Positions 51,432-59,896 are shown, counted from the stretch's first letter. The stretch is DNA of 64,000 bases from Micromonospora tulbaghiae (GCF_900091605.1 NZ_FMCQ01000007.1:246860-310859), one strand, 5' to 3'. Program-made: numbers and translations. The notes: generated by a model from the sequence alone, not told the origin.

Positions 51432-51572
51432 GGGCAGGTCTTCGGACTCGCGGGCATGACACGAGGTCGCCTACCGGCCGTCGCTTCCCAGGCCGTGGCC
51501 CAGTGCTGTTGACGGCTGTCGTTCCCACTCACCGCTGCGGGGCAGTCCCGGACTTCCACCGGGTTCCCTCTT
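51432..51572 (-). promoter_or_regulatory. Second cobalamin riboswitch, ahead of thioesterase-LysE operon
   Basis: On the minus strand it repeats AGAGGGAACCCGGTGGAAGT, the GGACTGCCCCGCAGCGGTGA core and the closing GAGTCCGAAGACCTGCC box. About 100 nt are almost identical to the nrdAB riboswitch (one single-base indel and very few substitutions), which suggests a recent duplication. No NrdR-like box is seen here. The next minus-strand gene is the thioesterase. The rest of 51285-51671 shows no gene. Confidence 0.9.
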
Positions 51573-51671
51573 ACGACACCCGGCCGTCGCCGACCGGGTG
51601 AACCAGCGCTTCCCGCAGCGTAGCCCAGCCGCGGCGCGCTCCCGGAGCCACCCGGCCGGGCGGCGTTCCCG

Positions 51672-52385
51672 TCACCCTTCCGTCGCGTCGAGCCGCTTCT
51701 GCATCCGGTCGAGCCGGTCGAGGACGTCGTGCATCATCACGCGCAGGACGGTCGTGTCGGCGTCGCGCTCGGGCAGCATCCGGCCGAACGCGACGCCGTG
51801 GTAGAGCGCGGACAGCACGGCGGGTGTGACGACGGCGGTCACGCCCGTACGCCGCAGCACGTCGCCCGCGTCGCCGTCGTCGCGCAGCAGCCCCAGCAGC
51901 AGGTGGCTGCCGGTGGTGACGGCCGAGGCGTGTGCGGTGGCCTGGCCGGCGGCGGCCGTCAGCACCGCCCGGGTGGCCGGCGACGCGGCCGGCTCGGTGG
52001 GTGTCAGGGCCGGGTTGGGGGAGTCGCCCAGGGCGGCGCGGATCGTGGCGGCGGGGAAGCCGAGCAACTCGACGGTGTTCAGCACCAGGCTCTCGCCCTC
52101 GTCGAGGAAGGCTCGCAGCAGGTGGACCGGCTCCACAGTGACCGCGCCGGAGGTGGACGCGAGGGCGTACGCCTGGCGCAGGATCGCCGCGACGTGGTGG
52201 TTGGCCGGCGGGGTGAGGGTGAGCCCGGCGGGCAGCGCCCGGGTGGCGGGGGTCTCGTGGGCCGCGCCCGCGGCGCCGTCCAGGGCCTGGGTCAGTGCGG
52301 TCTGGCAGATCCGGGAGACCGGAAGCCGGGCGTCGCGGACGCGGTCGGCGAGGGCGTCGGGCAGATAAACGTTGACCTTGGGCAC
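51672..52385 (-). CDS. Clp-N-domain protein with N-terminal ribbon-helix-helix-like segment
   Basis: 237 residues. The first about 40 (MPKVNVYLPDALADRVRDAR, then SRICQTALTQAL) look like a ribbon-helix-helix DNA-binding arm. The rest holds two Clp repeat motifs (about 60-125 and 130-200, with VEPVHLLRAFLDEGES and TTGSHLLLGLLRDDGD) as in the N-domain of ClpA/ClpC. No AAA ATPase domain is present. It could be a substrate-recognition or regulatory protein. Function not known; the C-terminal VMMHDVLDRLDRMQKRLD suggests a coiled coil. Confidence 0.75.
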   Translation of the reverse strand: MPKVNVYLPDALADRVRDARLPVSRICQTALTQALDGAAGAAHETPATRALPAGLTLTPPANHHVAAILRQAYALASTSGAVTVEPVHLLRAFLDEGESLVLNTVELLGFPAATIRAALGDSPNPALTPTEPAASPATRAVLTAAAGQATAHASAVTTGSHLLLGLLRDDGDAGDVLRRTGVTAVVTPAVLSALYHGVAFGRMLPERDADTTVLRVMMHDVLDRLDRMQKRLDATEG

Positions 52386-52425
52386 CTGACCGATCCTGTC
52401 ACGTGACCATCGAACAGGTCAGCCC

Positions 52426-52455
52426 TTGATCGCCTACATTTCCTAGGGTTATAGT
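52426..52455 (+). promoter_or_regulatory. Strong promoter of the leader peptide/transporter operon
   Basis: TTGATC at 52426-52431 and TATAGT at 52450-52455 are 18 nt apart. The predicted start falls at about 52462, the A of the leader-peptide ATG, so the message should be leaderless. The AGGGTTAT word occurs twice here (52445 and 52455 area). Confidence 0.65.
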
Positions 52456-52461
52456 AGGGTT

Positions 52462-52533
52462 ATGCCCGCGCCGCTGACCACCCGACGAGCCCTCGACCAG
52501 GGCCGTACGTCCAGCGCGCTCTGTCGCCGCTGA
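52462..52533 (+). CDS. 23-residue Cys-containing leader peptide
   Basis: The short frame MPAPLTTRRALDQGRT plus SSALCRR ends with TGA at 52533. It has the layout of the actinobacterial leader peptides (LTxRR...D..R..SALCR ending) found ahead of sulfur-uptake and sulfur-metabolism operons, where ribosome stalling at Cys near the end senses cysteine supply. It precedes a sulfonate-type transporter operon by 75 nt. Translation probably starts without a ribosome-binding site. The regulatory mechanism is inferred from the family. Confidence 0.7.
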   Translation: MPAPLTTRRALDQGRTSSALCRR

Positions 52534-52608
52534 GCCCCACCGGCTCACTTCGCACACCTTGCATCGTCGTGCCCCGGGCACGACCGACTCCCCCTGAGGC
52601 CGCACGCC

Positions 52609-53328
52609 ATGACTCAGCACGACCCTGTCCAGAAAGCCCGCGCCGACCTGACCGCCGGCATCAACAAGATCTTCGCCGCCTCGGCCATGTCGGCCAGCGG
52701 GCACGGCAACATCAGCGTCCGGATCCCCGGTCACGACGACCGCCTGCTCGTCAACGCCGGCGAACTGCTCCGCCCGTGGCCCGCCGACGACCTGCGGGTC
52801 GCGGCGCCCGCGCTGCGCACCGTCAACGACGACGTCGTCGTGGTCGGCCTCGACGGCACCGTCCACGAGGGAACGCCCAGCCCGTCGGTGGCCGCCATCC
52901 TGAAGATGCACATCGGCGTCTACCAGGCCCGGCCGGACGTCAACGCCGTCATCCACACCCATTCGCCGTACGCCACCAGCTACGCCCTCGCCGGGGCGCC
53001 GCTGCCGGCCCGGTACGAGGCACTGCTCGTGCACGGCCAGCCGGTCGACATCCCCGTCGCGCCGTGGGCGCCGCGCGGCACCGAGGAGGCGGTGCGCGCG
53101 ATCGCCGAGACGTTCGCGGCGCACCCCCGCACGTACGCGATCCTGCTCGGCAACCACGGCCTGCTCGTCGCCGGCGACTCCGCCAGGCACGCCGCGAGCC
53201 TCGTCGTGGCGATCGAGGAGGCGGCCGTCTCCAGCATCGGCGCCGAGCCGCTGGGCGGCCCGGTGCCGTTCCCCGACCACGTCCACGACCTCGACCTGCG
53301 CCTGCGCTTTGAGGAGCCGACCGCATGA
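52609..53328 (+). CDS. Class II aldolase/adducin-family protein
   Basis: 239-residue Zn-dependent aldolase or epimerase-fold protein. GHGNISVR binds the substrate phosphate or carboxylate, HTHSPYATSYA (His-X-His) and the later NHGLLV give the metal site. It is the first structural gene after the leader peptide and overlaps the transporter lipoprotein by ATGA. In this setting it may cleave the carbon skeleton of an imported organosulfur acid (compare sulfolactate/sulfolactaldehyde aldolases), but the substrate is not shown by the sequence. Confidence 0.85.
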   Translation: MTQHDPVQKARADLTAGINKIFAASAMSASGHGNISVRIPGHDDRLLVNAGELLRPWPADDLRVAAPALRTVNDDVVVVGLDGTVHEGTPSPSVAAILKMHIGVYQARPDVNAVIHTHSPYATSYALAGAPLPARYEALLVHGQPVDIPVAPWAPRGTEEAVRAIAETFAAHPRTYAILLGNHGLLVAGDSARHAASLVVAIEEAAVSSIGAEPLGGPVPFPDHVHDLDLRLRFEEPTA

Positions 53329-54299
53329 CCACCCGTAGCCGCCGGATCGCCGGTGCCCTCGCCGCCGTCCTGCTCACCACGTCGCTCGCCGCCTGCGGCG
53401 GGGACGACGAGCCCGCCGCGGCGAGCGCCGACGGCCTCACCACCGTCCGGCTCGCCTCGTCGCCGCTGGGCCACCTCGCGCCCATCTACCTGGCCCAGGA
53501 GCGGGGCATCTTCGCCAAGCACGGCCTCAAGGTCGAGGTCGACACCGAGACGTCCGACCTGACCTCCGTGCCGGCCGTGTTGGCCGGCAAGGTCGACTTC
53601 GCCACCGGCGACCTCACCACGCTGATCGTCGCCCGGTCCAAGGGCCTGGACGTCAAGGCAGTGGTGCCGGCGTCGGCGTCCACCGGCAAGGAGGGCGCCG
53701 ACTACGGCGCCCTGGTGGTCAAGGGCGACTCCGGCATCACCAGCGCCAAGCAGCTCGAAGGCAAGACGATCTCCGTCAACATCCTCACCAACATCGCCGC
53801 CGCGGCGGCCCGGGAGGCGGTCCGCGCCGACGGCGGTGACCCGACGAAGGTCAAGCTCGTCGAGATCCCGTTCCCGCAGGCGCCCGCCGCGGTCAGCACG
53901 GGCCGGGTGGACGGCGCCTGGGTGGTCGAGCCGTTCCTGTCGGCGGCCAAGGCGCAGGGCGCGGTGCCGGTCGGGTGGGGCTTCACCGACCTCGCGCCCG
54001 ACCTCACGGTCTCCGCGTGGTACGCGGCCGGCTCCTACACCTCGAAGAACGCGAAGACCGTCACGGCCTTCCGGGACGCGGTGCGGGAGGCCTACGCGTA
54101 CGCCCGCGAGCACGAGGACGAGGTGCGCGCGAAGATCCCCACGTTCACCGAGATCAAGCCGGAGGTGGCCGCGAAGATCACCCTGACCGGTCTGCGTGAC
54201 GAGGTCAGCCGGCAGGCCGCCGAGAAGCTCGCCGGCTATGCCCAGCGCGACGGGCTCATCACCAGCACACCCGACCTCGACGAGCTGATCCTCAAGTGA
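53325..54299 (+). CDS. ABC transporter lipoprotein, sulfonate/taurine/nitrate type (SsuA/NMT1)
   Basis: 324-residue binding protein. The lipobox is SLAAC (about Cys24). The NMT1/SsuA-like fold shows GHLAPIYLAQERGIFAKHGL, VDFATGDLTTLIVARSKG, LEGKTISVN and VDGAWVVEPFLSAA. ATGA overlap with the aldolase, GTGA overlap with the permease. The leader peptide argues for a sulfur-containing ligand rather than nitrate or thiamine precursor. Confidence 0.9.
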   Translation: MTTRSRRIAGALAAVLLTTSLAACGGDDEPAAASADGLTTVRLASSPLGHLAPIYLAQERGIFAKHGLKVEVDTETSDLTSVPAVLAGKVDFATGDLTTLIVARSKGLDVKAVVPASASTGKEGADYGALVVKGDSGITSAKQLEGKTISVNILTNIAAAAAREAVRADGGDPTKVKLVEIPFPQAPAAVSTGRVDGAWVVEPFLSAAKAQGAVPVGWGFTDLAPDLTVSAWYAAGSYTSKNAKTVTAFRDAVREAYAYAREHEDEVRAKIPTFTEIKPEVAAKITLTGLRDEVSRQAAEKLAGYAQRDGLITSTPDLDELILK

Positions 54300-55057
54300 G
54301 AAGGGGGTGGCTCGGCGCCGTGGGCCTGGCGGGCGCGGCCACGGCGTACGAGATCCTCGCCCGCCTGTTCTTCGAACCCGCGCACGTGCCGCCGCTGAGC
54401 GCCGTGGTGCCCGAGGCGCTGCGTCTGCTCACCGGGGAACGGTTCTGGACGGCGACCGGTCGTACGCTGTCCGCGGTGGCCGTCGGCCTGGTCATCGCGG
54501 TGGTCGCCGGCATCCTGGCCGGGTTCGCGCTCGGCTCGGTGCCCCAGGTGCGCCGGGCCACCTCCTCCACTCTCGACTTCCTGCGGCCGGTCCCGTCGAT
54601 CGTGCTGATCCCGGTGCTGGTGCTCGTGCTCGACGTCCGGCAGATCACCGTGCTGCTGGTCGCCGTCTCGTGCTTCTGGATCGTCGTGTTCCAGGTGCTC
54701 TACGGTCTGCGCGACGTGGACCGGGTGGCAGTCGACACCGCCCGCGCCTTCCGGCTCGGCCGGCTGGCCCGGACCGTGCACGTCACGTGGCCGACCGTGC
54801 TGCCGTATCTGGGCACGGCGCTGCGGCTGATCGTCTCGGTCGCGCTGGCTCTGGCGCTGACCGGCGGTCTGGTGATGGGCGCCGCCGGGCTCGGCGAGAT
54901 GATCTGGAGCAGCCAGGAGTCCGGCGAGTCCACCGGCATGTACGCGCTGGTGCTGCTCACCGGCGGGCTCGGCATCGGCCTCGACCAGCTCGCCCGGCTC
55001 GCCGAGCGGCGGCTGCTGCACTGGCACGTGGCGACCCGGCGGGAGGCCGTCGCATGA
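54296..55057 (+). CDS. ABC transporter permease 1 (SsuC/TauC type)
   Basis: 253-residue BPD_transp_1 permease with five to six membrane segments. The EAA loop reads VDTARAFRLGRLARTVHVTWPTVLPYLGTAL. The start GTG 54296 overlaps the lipoprotein stop by GTGA. This operon has two different permease genes instead of the usual single TauC/SsuC, so the membrane part is probably a heterodimer. Confidence 0.9.
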   Translation: MRRGWLGAVGLAGAATAYEILARLFFEPAHVPPLSAVVPEALRLLTGERFWTATGRTLSAVAVGLVIAVVAGILAGFALGSVPQVRRATSSTLDFLRPVPSIVLIPVLVLVLDVRQITVLLVAVSCFWIVVFQVLYGLRDVDRVAVDTARAFRLGRLARTVHVTWPTVLPYLGTALRLIVSVALALALTGGLVMGAAGLGEMIWSSQESGESTGMYALVLLTGGLGIGLDQLARLAERRLLHWHVATRREAVA

Positions 55058-55818
55058 GGGCGCTCGGCTACGCGCTCGGCCTGCCCGCGGTGCTCGTGGC
55101 CGCGTGGTGGGTGGCCAGCGACGGCAGCACCAACGTGTTCCTGCCGCCGCTGCGTACGATCGTCGAGGCGTTCCGGGACGTGTGGTTCTCCGGCACGTTC
55201 GTCAGCGACGTGGTGCCCAGCCTGTGGCGCCTCGCCGCCGGGTACGCCGTCGCGCTCGCCGCCGGCGTCACCCTCGGCTTCGTGATCGGGCGGTGGGCGG
55301 TGCCCCGCGCGCTGACCGGCCCGCTGCTGGCGTACTTCCGGGTGCTGCCCGCCCCGGTGCTGATCCCGGTGCTGCTGGTCGCGGTCGGCATCGGCGACGC
55401 CACGAAGCTGGTCGTCATCACGGTGGGCGCCGTCTGGCCGATCCTGCTCAACACCGCCGACGGCGTCCGCGCCGCCGACGAGGTCGGGCTGGAGACCGCC
55501 GCCGCGTACCGGCTGCCGCGCCGCACCCGGCACCTGCTCGTGCTGCGCGGCGCGAGCCCGCAGATCTTCGCCGGCGCCCGTCAGGCGCTCGGCCTGTCGA
55601 TCATCCTCATGGTGGTCAGCGAGATGCTGATGAGCACCGACGGGCTGGGCTTCACTGTGGTGCAGTTCCAGCGCAGCTTCGCCATCCCGCAGATGTGGAG
55701 CGGGGTGCTGCTGATCGGCCTGCTCGGCTTCGGGCTGGCCAAACTCTTCGAACTCGTCGAGCGGCGCGCGTTGCGCTGGCATCGAGGCCACACCGGACAA
55801 CTCACGGAGCGACGATGA
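55054..55818 (+). CDS. ABC transporter permease 2 (SsuC/TauC type)
   Basis: 254-residue permease with the EAA loop LETAAAYRLPRRTRHLLVLRGASPQIFAGARQAL and the family segment MLMSTDGLGFTVVQFQRSF. It overlaps permease 1 and the ATPase gene by ATGA on both sides. It differs clearly from permease 1 in sequence, consistent with a heterodimer. Confidence 0.9.
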   Translation: MRALGYALGLPAVLVAAWWVASDGSTNVFLPPLRTIVEAFRDVWFSGTFVSDVVPSLWRLAAGYAVALAAGVTLGFVIGRWAVPRALTGPLLAYFRVLPAPVLIPVLLVAVGIGDATKLVVITVGAVWPILLNTADGVRAADEVGLETAAAYRLPRRTRHLLVLRGASPQIFAGARQALGLSIILMVVSEMLMSTDGLGFTVVQFQRSFAIPQMWSGVLLIGLLGFGLAKLFELVERRALRWHRGHTGQLTERR

Positions 55819-56639
55819 CCTCCCTGCTCGAGATCGCCGGGGTCGGCAAGACCTACCGGGCCCGGGAACGCACCGTCGAGGTGCTGACCGCTGTCGACCT
55901 GTCCGTGTCCGAGGGCGAGTTCGTCGCGCTCGTCGGCCCGTCCGGCTGCGGCAAGACCACCCTGCTCAAGATCGTCGCCGGGCTGCTGCCGGCCACGACG
56001 GGACAGGTCCGGTTCGACGGCCGCCCGGTCACCGAGCCGCCGGCCGGCCTCGGCGTGGTCTTCCAGGAGTACGGCCGCAGCCTGTACGCCTGGAAGACGG
56101 TCCGGCAGAACGTCGAGCTGCCGCTGCGCCACCTGGGCCTGAGCCGGGCGCGGCGGCGCGAACTCGTCGCCGACGCGCTCGACGCGCTCGACGCGGTCGG
56201 CCTCGGCGCGGCCGGCGACGCGTACCCCTGGCAGCTCTCCGGCGGCATGCAGCAGCGCGTCGCCATCGCCCGCGCGGTCGCCTACCGGCCCCGCCTGCTG
56301 CTGATGGACGAGCCGTTCTCGGCCGTCGACGCGCAGACCCGGGCCGACCTGGAGGACCTGGTCGCCGCGCTGTGGAAGCGCTACGGCATGACCATCGTCC
56401 TCGTCACCCACGACATCGACGAGGCGGTCTACCTCAGCCAGCGCGTCGTGGTGCTCGGCACCGGCGTCTCCGGCGTCCAGGCCGACATCCCGGTCGACCT
56501 GCCCGCCGACCGCGAACAGATCGGCACCCGTTCCTCCGCCCCCTTCGGCGAGCTCCGCACCCGCGTGTGGACGCAGGTCCGCCGTACCCCCGACGGCGAG
56601 CCGCACGCTCGCCGTACACCCGAGAGCGAGATGGCATGA
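55815..56639 (+). CDS. ABC transporter ATPase (SsuB/TauB type)
   Basis: 274-residue ATPase with Walker A GPSGCGKTT, Q-loop VFQEYGRSLYAWKTV (the PW/AWKTV segment is typical for the nitrate/taurine group), signature LSGGMQQR, Walker B LLLMDEPFSAVD and HDIDEAVYLSQRV. The C-terminal 20-odd residues (RRTPDGEPHARRTPESE) contain a short repeat. ATGA overlaps on both sides. Confidence 0.93.
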   Translation: MTSLLEIAGVGKTYRARERTVEVLTAVDLSVSEGEFVALVGPSGCGKTTLLKIVAGLLPATTGQVRFDGRPVTEPPAGLGVVFQEYGRSLYAWKTVRQNVELPLRHLGLSRARRRELVADALDALDAVGLGAAGDAYPWQLSGGMQQRVAIARAVAYRPRLLLMDEPFSAVDAQTRADLEDLVAALWKRYGMTIVLVTHDIDEAVYLSQRVVVLGTGVSGVQADIPVDLPADREQIGTRSSAPFGELRTRVWTQVRRTPDGEPHARRTPESEMA

Positions 56640-57553
56640 GCAACGCCCGATGGACCGACACCGGCGGCGGCGAGGGCCCGCTGTGGTCCTTCCGAGTCGG
56701 TGAGGTCGAGGTCTTCCCGATCCGCGAGGTCGACTACTTCGTGGAGCCGGCCGAGTTCTTCCCGCAGATGGAGACCGAGTCGTGGACCGACGGCGCGTTC
56801 TACACGCGCGAGCCGTTCACCCACGACGGCCGGATCCTGCTCAACCAGGAGGCCCACCTGCTGCGGACGCCGGACCGGCTGATCCTGGTCGACGCGGGCG
56901 GCGGCAACGGCAAACCGCGCAACGGCGGCGTCTTCGACCGGGCGGACCGGCCGTTCCTGGAACAGTTCGCCCGCGCCGGGGTGTCGCTCGGCGACATCGA
57001 CACGGTCGTCTTCACCCACCTGCACGTCGACCACGTCGGGTTCGCCACCGGCGCGGACGGTCGCGGCGGCTGGGAGCCGACCTTCCCGAACGCCCGGTAC
57101 CTGGTGGTCCGCGAGGAGTTCGACTGGTGGACCGGCCCGGAGGGCGCGCGGGCCATGCGGCGTACCGGCGACTACATCGCCGACAGCATCCTGCCGCTGC
57201 GCGACGCCGGAGTGCTCGACCTGATCGAGGCCGACCACGTGCTGTCCCCGCAGGTGCACCTGGTGCCCGCGTTCGGCCACACCCCGGGCAACGTCTACCT
57301 GGTCGTCGAGTCAGTCGGTCAACGGGCGCTGTTCGCCGGCGACATGCTGCACCACGGCGTCCAACTGGAGCGGCCGGAGTGGAGCATCCGCTACTGCGTG
57401 GTGCCCGGCGACTCCGCCGACCAGCGCCGCCGCCTGCTCGAGCGGGCCGCCGACTCGGGCGACCTGCTCGTGCCGGCGCACTTCCCGTTCCCCGCGGCCG
57501 GACATGTGCACCGGGCGGAGCGCGGCTTCACCTACACGTTCCTCGACGTCTGA
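56636..57553 (+). CDS. Metallo-beta-lactamase-fold hydrolase
   Basis: 305-residue MBL hydrolase with FTHLHVDHVGFATG (HxHxDH), FGHTPGNVYLV (His), LFAGDMLHHG (bridging Asp) and PAHFPFPAAGHV (last His). It resembles the lactonase-like/AttM branch. It is coupled by ATGA to the ATPase gene and by TGATG to the amidohydrolase, so it belongs to the pathway that processes the imported compound. A lactone, thioester or sulfur ester are possible substrates. Confidence 0.88.
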   Translation: MSNARWTDTGGGEGPLWSFRVGEVEVFPIREVDYFVEPAEFFPQMETESWTDGAFYTREPFTHDGRILLNQEAHLLRTPDRLILVDAGGGNGKPRNGGVFDRADRPFLEQFARAGVSLGDIDTVVFTHLHVDHVGFATGADGRGGWEPTFPNARYLVVREEFDWWTGPEGARAMRRTGDYIADSILPLRDAGVLDLIEADHVLSPQVHLVPAFGHTPGNVYLVVESVGQRALFAGDMLHHGVQLERPEWSIRYCVVPGDSADQRRRLLERAADSGDLLVPAHFPFPAAGHVHRAERGFTYTFLDV

Positions 57554-58482
57554 TGTTCATCGCCGACTTCCACACCCACCACGCCTGTCCGGACCATCCG
57601 GCGGTGCTGCCGCACAACGCCACCGGCGTGCTCGCCGCCCGCTGGGCCGACACCGCCCGGCGGGTCGCCGACCTCGACGACCTGCTCGCCGAGTCGGGCC
57701 GGTACGGCGTCGACCTGCGTGTGCTCAGCGCCCCGCCGGCGATGGTCACCCCGCACGGCGAGCGGACCCGACCCGGCGACCAGCGGCGGCTCAACGACCA
57801 TCTGGCGACCGTGGTCGCGGGAGACCCCGCCCGCCTCGCCGGGCTCGCCACGATCGACGCCTTCGGCGGCGAGGCGGCCGCCGGGGAGGTGGTCCGAGCC
57901 GTCCGTGACCTGGGCCTGCCGGGCGTCGTGGTCGACTGCGCCGCCGCGGACGGGCGGCTGCTCGGTGACCCGGCCGCCCGTCCCACGCTCGTCGCCGCGG
58001 CCGAGCTGGGCGTACCGGTCTTCGCGCATCCGATCAGCCGGTCCACCCTGACCGCGGAGTTCGCGGGCCTGGGCCGGCTCGGCACGTCGCTCGCCCGCGG
58101 CACGATCACCGCGGCCGCGCTGCTGTCGCTGCTCACCGGCGGTGTCCTGGCCACGCTGCCCGGCCTGCACGTGGTCTTCCCGATGCTCGGGGTGGCCGGC
58201 CTCGCCCTGGCCGCCGCCACCGACGAGGGCGCACTGCTCAGCGCGCCGGACCGGAGCGCCCACGTGTACGCCGACACGATGGGTTTCGCGCCGTCGGCGA
58301 TCCGCTTCGCCACCGACCTGCTCGGCGCCGACCACGTGGTGGTGGGCGGGGACTGGCCGATCGCGGAGCGGTCCACCACCCGCGACCGGGTCGAGGCGGC
58401 GTTGCGCGACGCGGGTCTCGGCCCGGACGACAGCGCCCTGGTGGCCGGCGCCAACACGTTGCGGCTGCTGGGCCGCGGCTGA
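57553..58482 (+). CDS. Amidohydrolase family 2 protein (ACMSD-like)
   Basis: 309-residue TIM-barrel metal hydrolase or decarboxylase. IADFHTHHA provides the first metal His pair, VPVFAHPIS the next His, HVVFPMLGVAG and VVVGGDWPI the last Asp region. The position of the usual strand-6 His (PGLHVVFPMLG) has His one strand early and reads unlike the consensus, so metal binding may be altered. Last gene of the operon; TGATG overlap with the MBL gene. Confidence 0.85.
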   Translation: MFIADFHTHHACPDHPAVLPHNATGVLAARWADTARRVADLDDLLAESGRYGVDLRVLSAPPAMVTPHGERTRPGDQRRLNDHLATVVAGDPARLAGLATIDAFGGEAAAGEVVRAVRDLGLPGVVVDCAAADGRLLGDPAARPTLVAAAELGVPVFAHPISRSTLTAEFAGLGRLGTSLARGTITAAALLSLLTGGVLATLPGLHVVFPMLGVAGLALAAATDEGALLSAPDRSAHVYADTMGFAPSAIRFATDLLGADHVVVGGDWPIAERSTTRDRVEAALRDAGLGPDDSALVAGANTLRLLGRG

Positions 58483-58508
58483 GCCCCGGTGGTGGGCAGC
58501 GGCGGACG

Positions 58509-59096
58509 TCAGGCCGGCGCCGATCCCGTACCGGCCGCGGCCAGCGGGGCGGCGCCGAACGACACCGCGAACCGCTTGCACCAGATCGACACGCTGCGCA
58601 GACCGTCCAGGTCCACAGTCGCCGGGATGTCGTACGCCTGGTCGCCGATGTTGCCCTTGAGCCGGCCCAGTTCGACCCAGCGGCCGTCGTCGAACACCTG
58701 CCAGCCCGCGCGGCCGGGTAGCACCTTCCGGTCGGTGAGCCACACCCGCAGGTCGGGTCCGTCCGAGGTGTCCAGTCCGCGCAGGAGGAGCTGACGGCGG
58801 CCGTCGGCGAGGCGGACCAGCTGTGCCCGGCCGGACGTGTCGTGCTCGTGGGTGACGAAGTCACCGGCGGCGAGGACCACGTCGGCGGGCGCCGCGCCGA
58901 TCGACGGCGGGCCGGTCGTGCCGGAAGCCGGCGGGCCGGTGGTGCCGGCCGGCTGCTGCTCCGCCACAGTGGGCAGCGCCTCGCGTACCTCGCGGTCGGT
59001 GACCAGCCGCCACGGCTGGAACAGGTACAGGCTCACCCCGAGACCGGTGACGGCCACGAGGGCGAGCACCGACAACACCACACGTCTTCTGCCCAT
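58509..59096 (-). CDS. Membrane-anchored DM13-domain protein
   Basis: 195-residue protein with an N-terminal membrane anchor (VVLSVLALVAVTGLGVSLYLF), a Thr/Gly/Pro linker (TTGPPASGTTGPPS) and a DM13 domain (about 75-185: GDFVTHEHDTSGRAQLV, LRGLDTSDGPDLRVWLTD, LGRLKGNIGDQAYDIP, SVSIWCKRFAVSFGAA). The Cys in IWCKRF is the conserved DM13 Cys proposed to act in redox or heme/thiol chemistry. It is divergent from a two-component regulator across a palindrome and may be its target. Confidence 0.85.
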   Translation of the reverse strand: MGRRRVVLSVLALVAVTGLGVSLYLFQPWRLVTDREVREALPTVAEQQPAGTTGPPASGTTGPPSIGAAPADVVLAAGDFVTHEHDTSGRAQLVRLADGRRQLLLRGLDTSDGPDLRVWLTDRKVLPGRAGWQVFDDGRWVELGRLKGNIGDQAYDIPATVDLDGLRSVSIWCKRFAVSFGAAPLAAAGTGSAPA

Positions 59097-59121
59097 GCCG
59101 TGACGGTAGGCGGGTACCCGG

Positions 59122-59137
59122 CGGAAAGATCTTTCCG
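59122..59137. promoter_or_regulatory. Perfect 16-bp palindrome between DM13 and response-regulator genes
   Basis: CGGAAAGATCTTTCCG is a perfect inverted repeat in the 101-nt interval between divergent starts at 59096 and 59198. It is well placed as an operator, perhaps for the neighbouring response regulator. Response regulators of the OmpR type usually prefer direct repeats, so another regulator is possible. Confidence 0.5.
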
Positions 59138-59197
59138 TCCGCTTACGGCTCGACCGCGGGCCGCCGCACCGGGCCGCCGGTGGGTAGCGTCTGGCCC

Positions 59198-59896
59198 ATG
59201 GGGCGCTACGTGCTCGTCGTCGACGACGACCGGACGGTGAGCGACGTCGTCCGGCGCTACCTGGAACAGGACGGCTGCCGGGTCCGGCTGTCCTTCGACG
59301 GGCCCGGCGCGCTCGCCGCGGCCGAGGAGGAGCCGCCCGACCTGGTTGTCCTCGACCTGATGATGCCGGGTCTCGACGGCATCGAGGTGTGCCGGCGGCT
59401 GCGTCGCCGCCTGCCCGGCCTGCCGGTGGTCATGCTCACCGCGCTCGGGGACGAGGCCGACCGGGTCGCCGGGCTGGAGGTCGGCGCGGACGACTACGTG
59501 ACCAAGCCGTTCTCGCCGCGCGAACTCGTGCTGCGCATCAGGTCGGTGCTCCGGCGCGCCGCCCCGAAGGACCGGGGACCGACCGGGGTGCTGCGCGACG
59601 GCGACCTCACCGCGGACACCGACCGGCGCGTCGCCGATCGCGGCGGGCAGCAGCTGTCGCTGACCGTACGGGAGTTCGACCTGCTCGCGTTCCTGCTGGC
59701 GAACCCGGGACGCGCCTGGTCGCGGGCCGAGCTGCTGGACCGCGTGTGGGGCTGGCGGTTCGGCGACCAGTCCACGGTCACCGTCCACGTCCGGCGGCTG
59801 CGGGAGAAGATCGAGGACCACCCGGCGCAGCCCCGCCGCATCGTCACCGTGTGGGGCGTCGGTTACCGGTACGAGCCGTCGGACCCGCCCCGGTGA
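59198..59896 (+). CDS. OmpR-family response regulator
   Basis: 232 residues: receiver domain with VVDDDRTVSD (acidic pocket), LVVLDLMMPGLDG (phospho-acceptor Asp, about residue 51) and DDYVTKPFSPREL (Lys), then a winged-helix DNA-binding domain ending IVTVWGVGYRYEP. ATG 59198 is preferred; GTG 59180 would add six residues. No clear ribosome-binding site is seen. GTGA overlap couples it to the kinase. Confidence 0.92.
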   Translation: MGRYVLVVDDDRTVSDVVRRYLEQDGCRVRLSFDGPGALAAAEEEPPDLVVLDLMMPGLDGIEVCRRLRRRLPGLPVVMLTALGDEADRVAGLEVGADDYVTKPFSPRELVLRIRSVLRRAAPKDRGPTGVLRDGDLTADTDRRVADRGGQQLSLTVREFDLLAFLLANPGRAWSRAELLDRVWGWRFGDQSTVTVHVRRLREKIEDHPAQPRRIVTVWGVGYRYEPSDPPR

